A stretch of 64,000 nt of DNA from Denitrobaculum sp965225735 (GTDB lineage: Bacteria; Pseudomonadota; Alphaproteobacteria; Kiloniellales; Kiloniellaceae): positions 427,638-491,637 of the forward strand of contig CBDDBN010000027.1 of the NCBI GenBank assembly GCA_965225735.1, written 5' to 3'. Within the stretch, counting starts at the first letter, position 1; each line of letters starts with the position of its first letter. Shown one piece after another: positions 9,330 to 18,778 of this stretch. The translations under genes were made by a program, and so were the position numbers. The notes below the pieces were generated by a model. The model searched no databases. It saw only the letters and a list, made by a program, of their open reading frames with translations, and was not told the DNA's origin.

Positions 9330-11021
9330 ATGAGAAACTCTTCCGCAATAGAGAGTATACAAACGAGAGTAAAAAACTTTATGCTAACCCCGGGCAACAG
9401 CTACGATGAGGTCCGAAAAAGCTTCGATTGGTCTATTCCTCAGACCTTTAATATCGGTGTCGACGTCTGTGATAAGTGGGCCGATTCGGACCGCCTGGCG
9501 CTCATTTACAAAGCCGCCAACGGTCAGGTCGAAAACTACAGCTTCCAAGACCTGAAAAACCTCTCGAATAAGCTCGCCAATGTCCTGACAGACTTGGGCC
9601 TGGAGCGCGGCGAACGGGTCGGCATCCTGCTGCCGCAGGCCCCTGAGACGGCCATCACTCATATCGCCGCCTATAAGATGGGCGCAGTCGCCATTCCGCT
9701 CTTCAGCCTTTTCGGTGAGGAAGCGCTGGAGTACCGCCTCTCCGACTCCGGCGCCCAGGTGGTCGTCACCGACCGGGCGGGCGCCGCTAAGCTCGCGTTC
9801 CTCCGTGAACGCCTGCCGGTCCTCAAACACGTACTCTGCATCGACGACCTTTCACCCGGCGACGAGGAGACCCTCCTCGACTTTCACGCCCTGCTGGAGC
9901 CAGCCAGTCCCGACTTCACGCCGGTCGAGACCCTGGCCGAGGATCCGGCCCTGATCATCTACACCTCCGGCACCACCGGTCCTCCAAAAGGCGCGCTGCA
10001 CGCCCACCGGGTTCTGCTCGGCCACCTGCCCGGCGTCGAGTTTCCGCACGAATTCTTCCCGCAGCCGGACGACCTCTTCTGGACGCCGGCCGACTGGGCT
10101 TGGATCGGCGGTCTTCTGGACGTGCTGCTGCCCGCCTGGCACCACGGCGTGCCAGTGCTGGCCCATCGTTTCGCGAAGTTCGAGCCGGAAGCCGCTTTCG
10201 CCCTCATGGCGGAGTTCAAGGTGCGCAACGCTTTCATGCCGCCGACCGCGCTCAAGATGATGCGCTCAGTCGATAGCCCGCGCGCGCGCTGGAACTACGA
10301 CCTGCGCTCCATCGGCAGCGGCGGGGAATCCCTGGGCGAAGAGTTACTGGCTTGGGGCCGCGAGACCTTCGGCCTGACCATCAATGAATTTTACGGCCAG
10401 ACCGAATGCAATCTGGTGGTCGGCAACTGCGCCAGCCTGATGCCCGTCAAGCCGGGCGCCATGGGCCGGGCCGTGCCCGGGCACGAAGTCGCCATCGTCG
10501 ATGACGCGGGCAATCCCCTGCCCCAGGGCGAGGAAGGCAACATCGGCATCCCCCGCCCGGATCCGGTCATGTTCCTTCGCTACTGGAACAATCCGGAGGC
10601 GACCGAGAAAAAGTTCGCGGGCGACTGGCTGCTGACCGGCGACCGGGGCCGTCTGGACGAGGACGGCTATTTTCATTTCGTCGGACGGGAGGACGATGTG
10701 ATCACCAGCGGCGGCTACCGCATCGGTCCCGGTGAGATCGAGGACTGCCTGATCAAACATCCCGCCATCGCCATGGCGGCCGCAGTGGGTGTACCGGACC
10801 CTCTGCGTACCGAGCGGGTTAAGGCCTTCCTCGTGCTCAACCCGGGTTTCGCGGGCAGCGACGCATTGGCAAAGGAGATTCAGGCCTTCGTGAAAACCCG
10901 TCTCGCCGCCCACGAATACCCGCGTGATGTCGCTTTCGTCGAAAGCCTGCCGATGACCACCACGGGCAAGATCATCCGCCGTGAACTGCGCGACCGCGAG
11001 ATCAGAAAACCTGTCACATGA
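9330..11021 (+). CDS. AMP-forming acyl-CoA synthetase
   Basis: A 563-residue member of the adenylate-forming family, which activates a carboxylic acid with ATP and transfers it to CoA. The P-loop-like motif IIYTSGTTGPPKGALHAH is near residue 210, NEFYGQTECNLVV near residue 355, the hinge GDRGRLDEDGYFHFVGR near residue 445 and the C-terminal catalytic lysine motif TTTGKIIRREL near residue 545. The size and the HAHRVLLGHLPG segment fit acetyl/medium-chain acyl-CoA synthetases; the substrate is not determined. I chose the ATG at 9330; an in-frame GTG precedes it and an ATG at 9381 is possible. It overlaps the next gene by an ATGA. Confidence 0.9.
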   Translation: MRNSSAIESIQTRVKNFMLTPGNSYDEVRKSFDWSIPQTFNIGVDVCDKWADSDRLALIYKAANGQVENYSFQDLKNLSNKLANVLTDLGLERGERVGILLPQAPETAITHIAAYKMGAVAIPLFSLFGEEALEYRLSDSGAQVVVTDRAGAAKLAFLRERLPVLKHVLCIDDLSPGDEETLLDFHALLEPASPDFTPVETLAEDPALIIYTSGTTGPPKGALHAHRVLLGHLPGVEFPHEFFPQPDDLFWTPADWAWIGGLLDVLLPAWHHGVPVLAHRFAKFEPEAAFALMAEFKVRNAFMPPTALKMMRSVDSPRARWNYDLRSIGSGGESLGEELLAWGRETFGLTINEFYGQTECNLVVGNCASLMPVKPGAMGRAVPGHEVAIVDDAGNPLPQGEEGNIGIPRPDPVMFLRYWNNPEATEKKFAGDWLLTGDRGRLDEDGYFHFVGREDDVITSGGYRIGPGEIEDCLIKHPAIAMAAAVGVPDPLRTERVKAFLVLNPGFAGSDALAKEIQAFVKTRLAAHEYPRDVAFVESLPMTTTGKIIRRELRDREIRKPVT

Positions 11022-11653
11022 AGCGCATCTGTTTTGTCGGCGCTTCTACGGTCGAGGGCCTGGGCGATGAGGCCGGACTCGGCTGGCCGGGCCGCCTCGC
11101 CGCCATGGCGCGGGAGTCCGGCGCGCCCTTTGTCCTCTATAACCTGGGCGTGCGCGGCCAGACCCTGCGGGAAATCGGCGCGCGTGCCGCAATGGAATGC
11201 CGGGCCCGCATCCAGGACCCAACCAACGACCTGATCGTGCTCGGCACCGGCATGAACGACCTTGCCCGCATCGGTACCGGCGCATTCCGCACCCCGCAAA
11301 GGCGCACGCTGGAGGACTTCACGAAGCTGGTGGAGGAACTTGCGCCGCTTGCCGGACTTCTGGTTGTCGGCCCCTTCCCGGTCTGCGAAGCCAAGATGCC
11401 CTTCCACTCCGCGGTCAGCGGCATGAACTTCAACTTCAAGAACCAGGATATTGAAGAGGCCGCCGCAAACTACGCCGAGATCTGCGCGGCGCGGCAGGTG
11501 CCCTATCTCAATCTCTTCGCGGAGCTATCAGCGAACGAAGACTATACCACCGGCCTGGAAACGAACGACGGTCTGCACAGCAATGGCGCGGGCTATCAAG
11601 CCGTGGCAGAGGTAGTGCAGACCTGGGACGCCTGGCAGAGCCGGAACAACTAA
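11018..11653 (+). CDS. SGNH/GDSL-type hydrolase
   Basis: A 211-residue esterase-like protein. Block I is GASTVEGLG right at the N-terminus (catalytic Ser where GDS is usual), block III is GTGMNDLARIG near residue 75 (Asn) and block V is DGLHSNGAGYQ near residue 188 (Asp-x-x-His), completing the SGNH set. There is no signal peptide, so it is probably cytosolic. It overlaps the acyl-CoA synthetase by ATGA, which suggests that a hydrolase/thioesterase-like activity releases the acid that the synthetase then activates (inference). Confidence 0.85.
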   Translation: MKRICFVGASTVEGLGDEAGLGWPGRLAAMARESGAPFVLYNLGVRGQTLREIGARAAMECRARIQDPTNDLIVLGTGMNDLARIGTGAFRTPQRRTLEDFTKLVEELAPLAGLLVVGPFPVCEAKMPFHSAVSGMNFNFKNQDIEEAAANYAEICAARQVPYLNLFAELSANEDYTTGLETNDGLHSNGAGYQAVAEVVQTWDAWQSRNN

Positions 11654-12441
11654 CCCCGCAGCAACGGCATCATCAGCGAGAAAAGCTCCGCTTGCGACGA
11701 GATCGTGCATTTGCGGTAGAGCTGCTTGCGGAAGACTTTCACCGTCTGCGGACTGATGCCCAGGCGCAGGCCGATGGATGCGGAAGAGTGGCCGCGCAGG
11801 ATCAGCAGCGCCACTGCCGCCTGACGGCCGCTGAGCGAAACGCCATGCTCCGCCTTGGCGGCATCGATCAGACGCTGGGCGACCTCGGATTCCTTGAAAT
11901 CGCCGCTTGAGCTCAGGCCGGACCATTGGACTTCCGCCAGGTTCACCGCAATGGGCGCGATACGCTGCGCAGTCTCGACCTCGCGGGTCGAGAACTTCCG
12001 GCTGGAAGTCGCGTCCCGCCCCAGGCAGATATGCAGGGAGACACCCTTGCCCGGGTAGGAAATGAAGGTCAGTTCGTCGATCAGCGTCGTACAGCGGTAA
12101 TAGCTGGTGTAGTAGGGATTGCGGTGGAACTGATCCGGCGCGATGTCGCGCAGGCGGTAAACGCCCTTCGGCGCGCGCTTCACATGCAGTTCGTGAAAGG
12201 GGTCGAGCAGATAGGCCCCGCCGATATAGACGCTGTCCATCTCGGAATGGACACAGGGGTCCTTGGCCTGCAGGTAAAGCGCCGATGGCGCCCGGTTCTG
12301 GTAATAAACCAGGATCGTGATGTTATCGATGTCCAGGCAGCGATTTAGCCAATCGTGTAGCCTGGTTTCGAAGAGATCGCCCTTTAGCGCGGCAATCGCC
12401 GCGCCAAGACTGGCTTCCGCGGCGTTCGGCAGCTTCTCCAT
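11650..12441 (-). CDS. LuxR-type transcriptional regulator
   Basis: A 263-residue regulator with a C-terminal LuxR/GerE helix-turn-helix (LSGRQAAVALLILRGHSSAS then IGLRLGISPQTVKVFRKQLY). The N-terminal 170 residues show no receiver domain phosphorylation motif and no clear autoinducer-binding signature, so the ligand is unknown. It is convergent with the SGNH gene (4-bp tail overlap) and divergent from the potA-like gene, with palindromic DNA between them, so it is the probable regulator of the polyamine import and breakdown genes to the right. Confidence 0.85.
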   Translation of the reverse strand: MEKLPNAAEASLGAAIAALKGDLFETRLHDWLNRCLDIDNITILVYYQNRAPSALYLQAKDPCVHSEMDSVYIGGAYLLDPFHELHVKRAPKGVYRLRDIAPDQFHRNPYYTSYYRCTTLIDELTFISYPGKGVSLHICLGRDATSSRKFSTREVETAQRIAPIAVNLAEVQWSGLSSSGDFKESEVAQRLIDAAKAEHGVSLSGRQAAVALLILRGHSSASIGLRLGISPQTVKVFRKQLYRKCTISSQAELFSLMMPLLRG

Positions 12442-12550
12442 CTATCGCACCTCGGCCATACCACCTTGGGGGTATATACCCCTCCCAACAAGAGTCGTTA
12501 GACTGATTTACAGTATCAGGGGGTATCTCGAAAGAGATAACAGGGAAAGC
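12442..12550. promoter_or_regulatory. Divergent regulatory region between luxR-type gene and potA
   Basis: This 109-bp space holds a perfect 14-bp palindrome GGGGTATATACCCC at 12469-12482 and a matching half-site GGGGGTAT at 12519-12526. The spacing and position between the divergent genes suggest an operator for the LuxR-type protein. No clear -35/-10 pair is called. Assignment of the binding protein is inference. Confidence 0.45.
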
Positions 12551-13636
12551 TTGCTGCAAAGAACGCAAGATACGACCGTTGCGGTCGACATCGACAGGGT
12601 GACAAAGAACTACGGCGCCTTTACCGCGCTGTCAGGGGTGTCGCTGGATATCCGCGACAACGAGTTCTTTACACTGCTGGGCCCTTCTGGCTGCGGCAAG
12701 ACCACCTTGTTGCGCTGTATCGCCGGCTTCGAGGAAATCACCGACGGTGCGATCCGTCTCTACGGCGAGGACATCGCCGGCCTGCCGCCGCACCAGCGTC
12801 CGGTGAACACGGTCTTTCAGCAGTACGCCCTCTTCCCGCACATGACCGTCGCCCAGAACGTTCAGTTCGGACTGCGCCGTTTGAAGAAGCCGGACGGCGA
12901 AATCAAGACCCGCTGCGCCGAGGTACTGGAGATGGTACAGCTCACGGCTTTCGCGGAACGCTTCCCGAACCAGCTTTCGGGCGGCCAGCAGCAACGTGTG
13001 GCCCTGGCCCGCGCCCTTGCTCCCAAGCCCAAACTGCTGCTGCTCGACGAGCCGCTCTCGGCCCTGGATTTGAAGCTGCGTCAGGCCGTGCGGGTTGAGC
13101 TGAAACAGATTCAAAAAGACACCGGCATCACCTTCATCTTCGTCACCCACGACCAGGAAGAAGCCCTGACCATGTCGGACCGCATCGCCGTGATGTCGGC
13201 GGGCGAGGTTCAGCAGGTCGGCAGCCCGCGCGAGGTCTATGAAGCGCCGCGCAACCGCTTCGTGGCCGACTTCATCGGCGAGACCAACCTGCTCGATGTC
13301 ACGGTCTCCTCGGTGGCAGACGGCCAAGCGCTCTGCGTGCTTCCGGGCGGGCGCGAAATCATCTGTCCGGCCGCCGCCGTGGTGGATCCCGGTCCCGGTC
13401 ATCTCTCGGTTCGCCCGGAACGCATGGTCCTGACAGCGGAGGCAGAGGCTGTCCTGGCAGGCCAGGTTGAGAACCACATCTATCTGGGCACCGACATGCA
13501 GGTCGTGGTGCGTCTGGATGACAACGAGATTCTGACCCTCCGCGTCCAGAACTCCGACGCCGTCGCCATCCCCGAGATCGGTAGCCGGGTCGGGATCGCA
13601 CTGGAGGCAGGCGCCGCGCGCCTGCTGGCCGACTGA
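12551..13636 (+). CDS. potA: Polyamine ABC transporter ATPase (PotA-like)
   Basis: A 361-residue ABC ATPase energising import of putrescine/spermidine-like solutes. Walker A is GPSGCGKTT near residue 46, the signature is LSGGQQQRVALARAL, Walker B is LLLLDEPLSALD, the switch His is FVTHDQEEALTMSD, and a C-terminal TOBE domain (GHLSVRPERM) follows. I choose the TTG at 12551, preceded by AGGGAAA, because the frame upstream of it crosses the promoter and part of the divergent gene; an upstream start cannot be excluded. It is followed directly by two permeases and a binding protein. Confidence 0.9.
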   Translation: MLQRTQDTTVAVDIDRVTKNYGAFTALSGVSLDIRDNEFFTLLGPSGCGKTTLLRCIAGFEEITDGAIRLYGEDIAGLPPHQRPVNTVFQQYALFPHMTVAQNVQFGLRRLKKPDGEIKTRCAEVLEMVQLTAFAERFPNQLSGGQQQRVALARALAPKPKLLLLDEPLSALDLKLRQAVRVELKQIQKDTGITFIFVTHDQEEALTMSDRIAVMSAGEVQQVGSPREVYEAPRNRFVADFIGETNLLDVTVSSVADGQALCVLPGGREIICPAAAVVDPGPGHLSVRPERMVLTAEAEAVLAGQVENHIYLGTDMQVVVRLDDNEILTLRVQNSDAVAIPEIGSRVGIALEAGAARLLAD

Positions 13637-14556
13637 TGGCCGGGGGCATGGCAACAGCCGGCGGCAGCGCCGGCATCTACAAAGGCCGCGCGGGGCTGCT
13701 GATCCTGCCAAGTTGGCTGGTGATCGGATTCTTCCTCCTGCTGCCGGTCGCCATGATGCTGATCTACTCCTTCCTGACCAAGGAGTTCCGCGGCGGTGTG
13801 ATCTGGGAGTTCAGCCTCGCCGCCTACGACCAGTTCTTCTTCGACCGAGGGCTTTTCGGGGACGAGCCGCCAAGCATCGAATGGACCTACATCACGATCT
13901 TCTGGCGCTCGCTCTGGCAGGCCGGACTGGCCACCCTCTTCTGTCTGATCATCGGCTTTCCCACCGCCTGGTTCATCGCCACGCGCGTCCCGCGCCACCG
14001 AACCGTCTGGCTGCTGCTGATCACGATCCCCTACTGGGTGAACCTGCTGATCCGCACCGTCTCCATGAAGTTCCTGATCCGTGACAACGGACCGGTCAAC
14101 GAGTTTCTGCTCTGGCTGGGCGCGATCGGGGAACCCTTACACCTGGTCAACACCAATCTCGCCGTGCAGCTCGGGCTCTTCTATTCCTACCTGCCCTTTA
14201 TGGTGCTGCCGATCTACGCCAGCGCCGAGCGCTACAACTTCGCCCTGTCGGAGGCGGCCGCCGACCTCTATGCCGGGCGCTGGACCATCCTGCGGCTGGT
14301 GATCCTGCCAGCAGTCAAGCCGGGCATCATCGCCGGTTCGATCCTGGTCTTCGTGCCCAGCCTCGGCGCCTTTCTCGCGCCTGATCTGCTGGGCGGTGCC
14401 AAGACCTTCATGATCGGCTCCCTGATCGAAGAGCAATTCAAGGGCAACGCTGGTAACTGGCCCTTCGGCGCGGCGGCCTCCATGATCCTGCTCACCATCG
14501 TTATGACGGTGCTGATCTTCTACGCCCGCAACCAGACCCGGCAGGAGGCGCGCTGA
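13636..14556 (+). CDS. potB: Polyamine ABC transporter permease (PotB-like)
   Basis: A 306-residue inner-membrane permease with about six helices, the first being LLILPSWLVIGFFLLLPVAM. The EAA loop that contacts the ATPase reads SEAAADLYAGRWTILRLVILP near residue 205. Its ATG overlaps the potA stop (TGATG), and its stop overlaps the next permease start, which shows tight translational coupling within the import operon. Confidence 0.93.
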   Translation: MAGGMATAGGSAGIYKGRAGLLILPSWLVIGFFLLLPVAMMLIYSFLTKEFRGGVIWEFSLAAYDQFFFDRGLFGDEPPSIEWTYITIFWRSLWQAGLATLFCLIIGFPTAWFIATRVPRHRTVWLLLITIPYWVNLLIRTVSMKFLIRDNGPVNEFLLWLGAIGEPLHLVNTNLAVQLGLFYSYLPFMVLPIYASAERYNFALSEAAADLYAGRWTILRLVILPAVKPGIIAGSILVFVPSLGAFLAPDLLGGAKTFMIGSLIEEQFKGNAGNWPFGAAASMILLTIVMTVLIFYARNQTRQEAR

Positions 14557-15389
14557 TGTCCAAAGCCGCAAGCCTCAAGGCCGCCGACATGCGCCGCTTT
14601 CCCGGCTTTCTGCAGCTTACGCTGCTCTGCCTGGTTTTGCTGTACGCGCCGCTGATCGTGGTGATGGTCTATTCCTTCAACGACAGCACCTCGATCACGA
14701 TCTGGGGCGGCTTTTCCCTGCGCTGGTACGAAGAGGTCTTCTTCGGCGTGGAAGCGCCCAAGTTCCAACAGGCGGCCATCAACTCCCTCACCATCGCGGT
14801 CATGGCTGCAACCTGCGCCACCGTGATCGCCGTCTCGGCGGCGGTCGCCATGCTGCGTGCCCGCAAGTTGCGCGGGCGAACCGCCAGCTTCGCGCTGATA
14901 AACCTGCCACTGATGGTGCCGGAAATCGTGACTGCCGTCGCCAGCCTGATCTTCTTCTCGGCGATCGGCTTCAAGACCGGCTACGCCACCATCCTGGTCG
15001 CGCACATCGTCTTCTGCGTGCCCTTCGCCTACCTGCCCATCGCCGCAAGGATGCAATCCATCGAAAGCACCTATGAGCAGGCCGCGATGGATCTCTACGC
15101 GACCCCGGCGGAAGCCTTCCGGCTGATCCTACTGCCGCTGATGACGCCGGGCATTCTCTCCGGCTTCCTGCTGGCCTTCATCATCTCCCTCGACGATTTC
15201 CTGATCACCAACTTCGTCAAGGGCGCCGGCATCGAAACACTACCAACCGCCATCTTCGGATCGGTCAAACAAGGCATCAAGCCCAGCATCATGGCGATCT
15301 CCACCCTCCTCCTCCTGGTCTCGGTGGGCTTCGTCACCCTCTCCTATCTGATCAACCGGATGGGACAAAACAAAGAGAACAAAACCTAA
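14556..15389 (+). CDS. potC: Polyamine ABC transporter permease (PotC-like)
   Basis: A 277-residue second permease subunit. The hydrophobic first helix (LLCLVLLYAPLIVVMVYSF), the PotC-type FNDSTSITIWGGFSLRWY segment and an EAA loop EQAAMDLYATPAEAFRLIL near residue 170 are visible. It pairs with the preceding permease to form the channel for the periplasmic binding protein encoded next. Confidence 0.93.
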   Translation: MSKAASLKAADMRRFPGFLQLTLLCLVLLYAPLIVVMVYSFNDSTSITIWGGFSLRWYEEVFFGVEAPKFQQAAINSLTIAVMAATCATVIAVSAAVAMLRARKLRGRTASFALINLPLMVPEIVTAVASLIFFSAIGFKTGYATILVAHIVFCVPFAYLPIAARMQSIESTYEQAAMDLYATPAEAFRLILLPLMTPGILSGFLLAFIISLDDFLITNFVKGAGIETLPTAIFGSVKQGIKPSIMAISTLLLLVSVGFVTLSYLINRMGQNKENKT

Positions 15390-15408
15390 AGCAACAGTGG
15401 AGCGCATC

Positions 15409-16443
15409 ATGAAACAGATCTTGAAATACAGTGTCGCGGCTCTCGCCCTTTTGGGCTTTTCAAGCACCGCACAGGCCGAAGGCAAACTCTCGATCTATCA
15501 CTGGTTCGAGTACATCCCGCAGGAGCTGCTGGATAAATTCGCCAAGGAATACGACGTCGAGGTGACCATGGACACCTACGACTCCAACGAGGCTATGCTG
15601 GCCGCGCTGAAAGCAGGCAAGATGGGCAGCTACGACGTGGCGGTGCCCGGCGATTACATGGTCGAGATCATGGCCGGCGAAGGCCTGCTCGATACCTTCG
15701 ATCCCAGCGAACTCAGCAACCATGGCAACATCCAGCCGCAGTGGCTGGACGTCAGCTTCGACCCCGGCCGCAAGAGCTCCATCCCCTACCAGTGGGGCTC
15801 GACCAGTTTTTCGGTCAACCGGGACAAGTTTACGGGCGACATCAACAGCACAAAGATGATCTTCGATCCGCCCGCCGAAGTCCAAGGCAAGATCAACGTG
15901 CTGGACACCCAGGGTGAACTGCTGACCCTGGCTTCGATCCACCTGGGCATTCCGCAGTGCAGCTCGGACCGCGAACAGCTCAAAGCTCTGAACAAGCTGG
16001 TACAGGGTGCCAAGACGCACTGGGCCTCCTTCGGTTCGGATACGGCAAAGGACGTACTGGTCTCCGGCGACGCCCATGTCGGCATGATCTGGAGCGGCTT
16101 CTCCGCCAAGGCCCGGAACGAAGGCGCCAACGTCGAATATGCCTACCCCAAGGAAGGCTACATCGTCTGGATGGACAACGTCGTCCTCCTGAAAGATGCG
16201 CCCAACCGCGAGAACGCGCTGAAGTTCATGAACTTCCTGCTGGAGCCGGAGAACGCGGCGGCGGTCACCAACTTCGCCCAGTACACCGCGGGCGTGAAGG
16301 GCACCGAGCCCTTCCTGTCGGACGAGGTCAAAAACTCGCCGGAGTCCAATCCGCCGGCGGAGCCGGTGGGCGTTTTCGTGCAGGCCTGCTCTCAGGAAGT
16401 CCAGGAGCTCTACGACGCCATCTGGACCAATCTGAAAAAGTAA
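15409..16443 (+). CDS. Polyamine-binding periplasmic protein (PotD/PotF-like)
   Basis: A 344-residue solute-binding protein with a signal peptide (MKQILKYSVAALALLGFSS then TAQAEG). The mature start KLSIYHWFEYIPQELLDKF is the PotD/PotF family opening, in which the W/Y residues line the polyamine site. I choose the ATG at 15409, just after GTGGAGCG; a GTG 12 bases upstream is also in frame. It is the last gene of the importer; degradative enzymes follow within 30 bp. Confidence 0.92.
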   Translation: MKQILKYSVAALALLGFSSTAQAEGKLSIYHWFEYIPQELLDKFAKEYDVEVTMDTYDSNEAMLAALKAGKMGSYDVAVPGDYMVEIMAGEGLLDTFDPSELSNHGNIQPQWLDVSFDPGRKSSIPYQWGSTSFSVNRDKFTGDINSTKMIFDPPAEVQGKINVLDTQGELLTLASIHLGIPQCSSDREQLKALNKLVQGAKTHWASFGSDTAKDVLVSGDAHVGMIWSGFSAKARNEGANVEYAYPKEGYIVWMDNVVLLKDAPNRENALKFMNFLLEPENAAAVTNFAQYTAGVKGTEPFLSDEVKNSPESNPPAEPVGVFVQACSQEVQELYDAIWTNLKK

Positions 16444-16473
16444 CCTGACCCACCCGAGGCAGAGACAGCCCGA

Positions 16474-17262
16474 ATGAAACTTGCGCTCTATCAGGGCCCT
16501 TCGCCCGCCGGCGATCCGGAAGCCGCCTTCGAAACGCTCGAAGGTAAGCTTCTGGCCGCCGCGGCTGCGGGCGCTGAGATGGCGGTTTTTCCCGAGCTGT
16601 TTCTGCCCGGTTACAATCAGCCGGATCTGCACCGCACCCTGGCCCAGCCGCAGGGCGGGGCTTGGGAGGAGCGCTTTTCGGCGCTCGCGCAGACCGCCGG
16701 CTGTGGTTTGACCATCGGCTGGGCCGAGCGGGACGGCGAAGATCGCTTCAACGCGGCCAGCTGTTTCGATGCGGCCGGGCGGAAGCTCGCTCATTACCGC
16801 AAACTTCAGCTCTTCGGCGCCATGGAGCAGTCCGTCTTTACTCCGGGAACGGACTATGAGGTCTTTGATCTGGATGGCATTCGGACAGCTCTACTGATCT
16901 GCTACGACGTGGAGTTCGCCCCCCATTGCCGAGCTCTCAAAGAACGGGGCGTCGAACTTCTGCTCGTCCCGACCGCCAACCCGGCCGGCTTCGAACATGT
17001 TTCCGATGTCCTGCTGCCAGCCCGCGCGATCGAAAACAATCTCACCATCGCCTACGCAAACTACTGCGGATCCGACGATGGATTGGCCTTCGGCGGAAAG
17101 TCATTGGCCATCGGCCCCGATGGAGAAATCCTGGCCAAGGCCGGAACAACCGAGGCGCTTTTTATCACAGACCTAAGCGGCAGCGGGACAATCGATCCCA
17201 GCCGAATCAGCACACAAATCCACGACTTCAGGGAGGCTTCAGGCCGTCATGACCAGCTTTAG
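16474..17262 (+). CDS. Carbon-nitrogen hydrolase (nitrilase superfamily)
   Basis: A 262-residue amidase-fold enzyme with the catalytic triad Glu in AVFPELFLPGY (residue about 44), Lys in HYRKLQLFG (about 108) and Cys in LLICYDVEF (about 141). Such enzymes hydrolyse amides or ureido groups, as N-carbamoylputrescine amidase does. Placement between a polyamine importer and a polyamine-type aminotransferase suggests a polyamine-derived amide as substrate, for instance a gamma-glutamyl or carbamoyl derivative, but this is inference. It overlaps the aminotransferase start by 14 bp. Confidence 0.85.
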   Translation: MKLALYQGPSPAGDPEAAFETLEGKLLAAAAAGAEMAVFPELFLPGYNQPDLHRTLAQPQGGAWEERFSALAQTAGCGLTIGWAERDGEDRFNAASCFDAAGRKLAHYRKLQLFGAMEQSVFTPGTDYEVFDLDGIRTALLICYDVEFAPHCRALKERGVELLLVPTANPAGFEHVSDVLLPARAIENNLTIAYANYCGSDDGLAFGGKSLAIGPDGEILAKAGTTEALFITDLSGSGTIDPSRISTQIHDFREASGRHDQL

Positions 17263-18622
17263 CGCAAGGCTCAGCACCGACGAAATCCTGACCAAGGATG
17301 CCCATCTCATTCAGTCTTTCGCCAACCTCGACGCGCTGAAACAGAACTCCGCGCGCACCGCAATTGTCAGCGGCAAAGGCGCCTATGTGCGCGATAGCGA
17401 AGGCAACGAACTGATCGACGGGATCGGCGGTCTCTGGTGCGTGAACGTTGGCCATGGCCGCAAAGAGATCATCGATGCCATCACGGCGCAGCTCCGGCGG
17501 CTCGACTACTACTCCACTTTTTATAACTTCACCCACCCGGCAGCCGCGCAGCTCGCCGAAAAGATCGCGTCGCTCGCGCCGGGTCACCTGAACAGCATCT
17601 ACTTCAGCAACTCCGGCTCGGTCGCCAACGATACCTCGGTGCGCATGCTGCATCACTACAACAACCGGCTCGGCCGCCCGAACAAAAAGAAGGTGCTCTC
17701 ACGCATCGGCGCCTATCACGGCTCCACGCATCTCGCCATGGCCATGACCACACCGCTGTATAGCGAAGGCTGGGACACTGCCGCCGAGGGCCTTGTGCAT
17801 CACCTGAAGTGCCCGAACGCTTACCGGGAAGCCGGCGAGATGACCGAGGCAGAGTTCCTTGAGTCCCTCGCCGACGACCTGCGCCAGACCATCGAAAACC
17901 TGGGCGCCGAGAACATCGCCTGTTTCGTCGCCGAGCCCGTCATGGGCGCCGGCGGCGTGATCGTCCCGCCCGCAGGCTATCACAAGAAGATGGCGGGCAT
18001 CTGCGCGGACAACGACATCAAGTTCATCGCCGACGAGGTGGTCACCGCCTTCGGCCGGCTCGGCCATATGTTCGCCTCCAAGGACCTCTTCGACAGCCAG
18101 CCGGACATCATCAACACGGCGAAGGGCCTGACTTCGGGCTACCAGCCCCTGGCCGCGACCATCATCTCCGACGAGATCTACGAAGTCATCTCCGCCCCCG
18201 GCGGGATGTTTCTCCACGGCATGACCTACTCCGGCCATCCTGCTGCCGCGGCAGCAGGCCTCGCCAACATCGAGATCATGGAGCGCGAAGGCCTGCCGGA
18301 GCAGGTGCGCACGACGGGCAAGCTTTTCGAGAACACCCTGCGCGGCCTGGAGGACATGGATATCGTCGGCGAGGTGCGCGGCAGCCACTTCATGATGGGC
18401 ATCGAATTCGTGAAGGACAAAGCGACCAAGGAGGTCTTCGCCGAGGAGCATCAGGTCGGCTTGCGCATCGCGCAAGCAGCGCAACACCGCGGCCTGATCG
18501 CACGCCCGCTCGGCAACATTGCCATCCTTTCCCCGACCCTGATTCTCACCCCAGAAGAGATCGGAAAGATCGGTGAAATCCTGCGCGACAGCATCGCCGA
18601 GGTGACGCAGGCGATTCATTGA
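17249..18622 (+). CDS. Class III aminotransferase, putrescine/omega-amine type
   Basis: A 457-residue PLP enzyme. It has DGIGGLWCVNVGHGRKEI near residue 55, YHGSTHLAM near 152, the PLP aspartate in FIADEVVTAFGR near 258, the Schiff-base lysine in NTAKGLTSGYQPLAA near 290 and FLHGMTYSGHPAAAAA near 320. The GGLWCVNVG segment is characteristic of putrescine-pyruvate and beta-alanine-pyruvate aminotransferases (SpuC/OapT). Together with the PotABCD-like importer it probably starts breakdown of the imported diamine. Confidence 0.9.
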   Translation: MTSFSARLSTDEILTKDAHLIQSFANLDALKQNSARTAIVSGKGAYVRDSEGNELIDGIGGLWCVNVGHGRKEIIDAITAQLRRLDYYSTFYNFTHPAAAQLAEKIASLAPGHLNSIYFSNSGSVANDTSVRMLHHYNNRLGRPNKKKVLSRIGAYHGSTHLAMAMTTPLYSEGWDTAAEGLVHHLKCPNAYREAGEMTEAEFLESLADDLRQTIENLGAENIACFVAEPVMGAGGVIVPPAGYHKKMAGICADNDIKFIADEVVTAFGRLGHMFASKDLFDSQPDIINTAKGLTSGYQPLAATIISDEIYEVISAPGGMFLHGMTYSGHPAAAAAGLANIEIMEREGLPEQVRTTGKLFENTLRGLEDMDIVGEVRGSHFMMGIEFVKDKATKEVFAEEHQVGLRIAQAAQHRGLIARPLGNIAILSPTLILTPEEIGKIGEILRDSIAEVTQAIH

Positions 18623-18778
18623 ATCGCCGTCACCGGGCGGAGTCTTTTCAAAAAAGCCAATAGGCTATAGCGCAGGATTTAGGAGAACTGTATTAACACA
18701 TTTTATCGTGCAAATTGAAGAGAAGGCAGATTTAATAGTCCGGCGTATCTCTGTTCACCTGCTGCCGGAAAGCTCAAT

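Noticed and set aside
15460..16794. A 444-codon minus-strand frame across the binding-protein gene
   Set aside because: Antisense to the PotD/PotF-like gene and the hydrolase; rich in Arg/Val/Gly with no motif, caused by GC-rich third positions.
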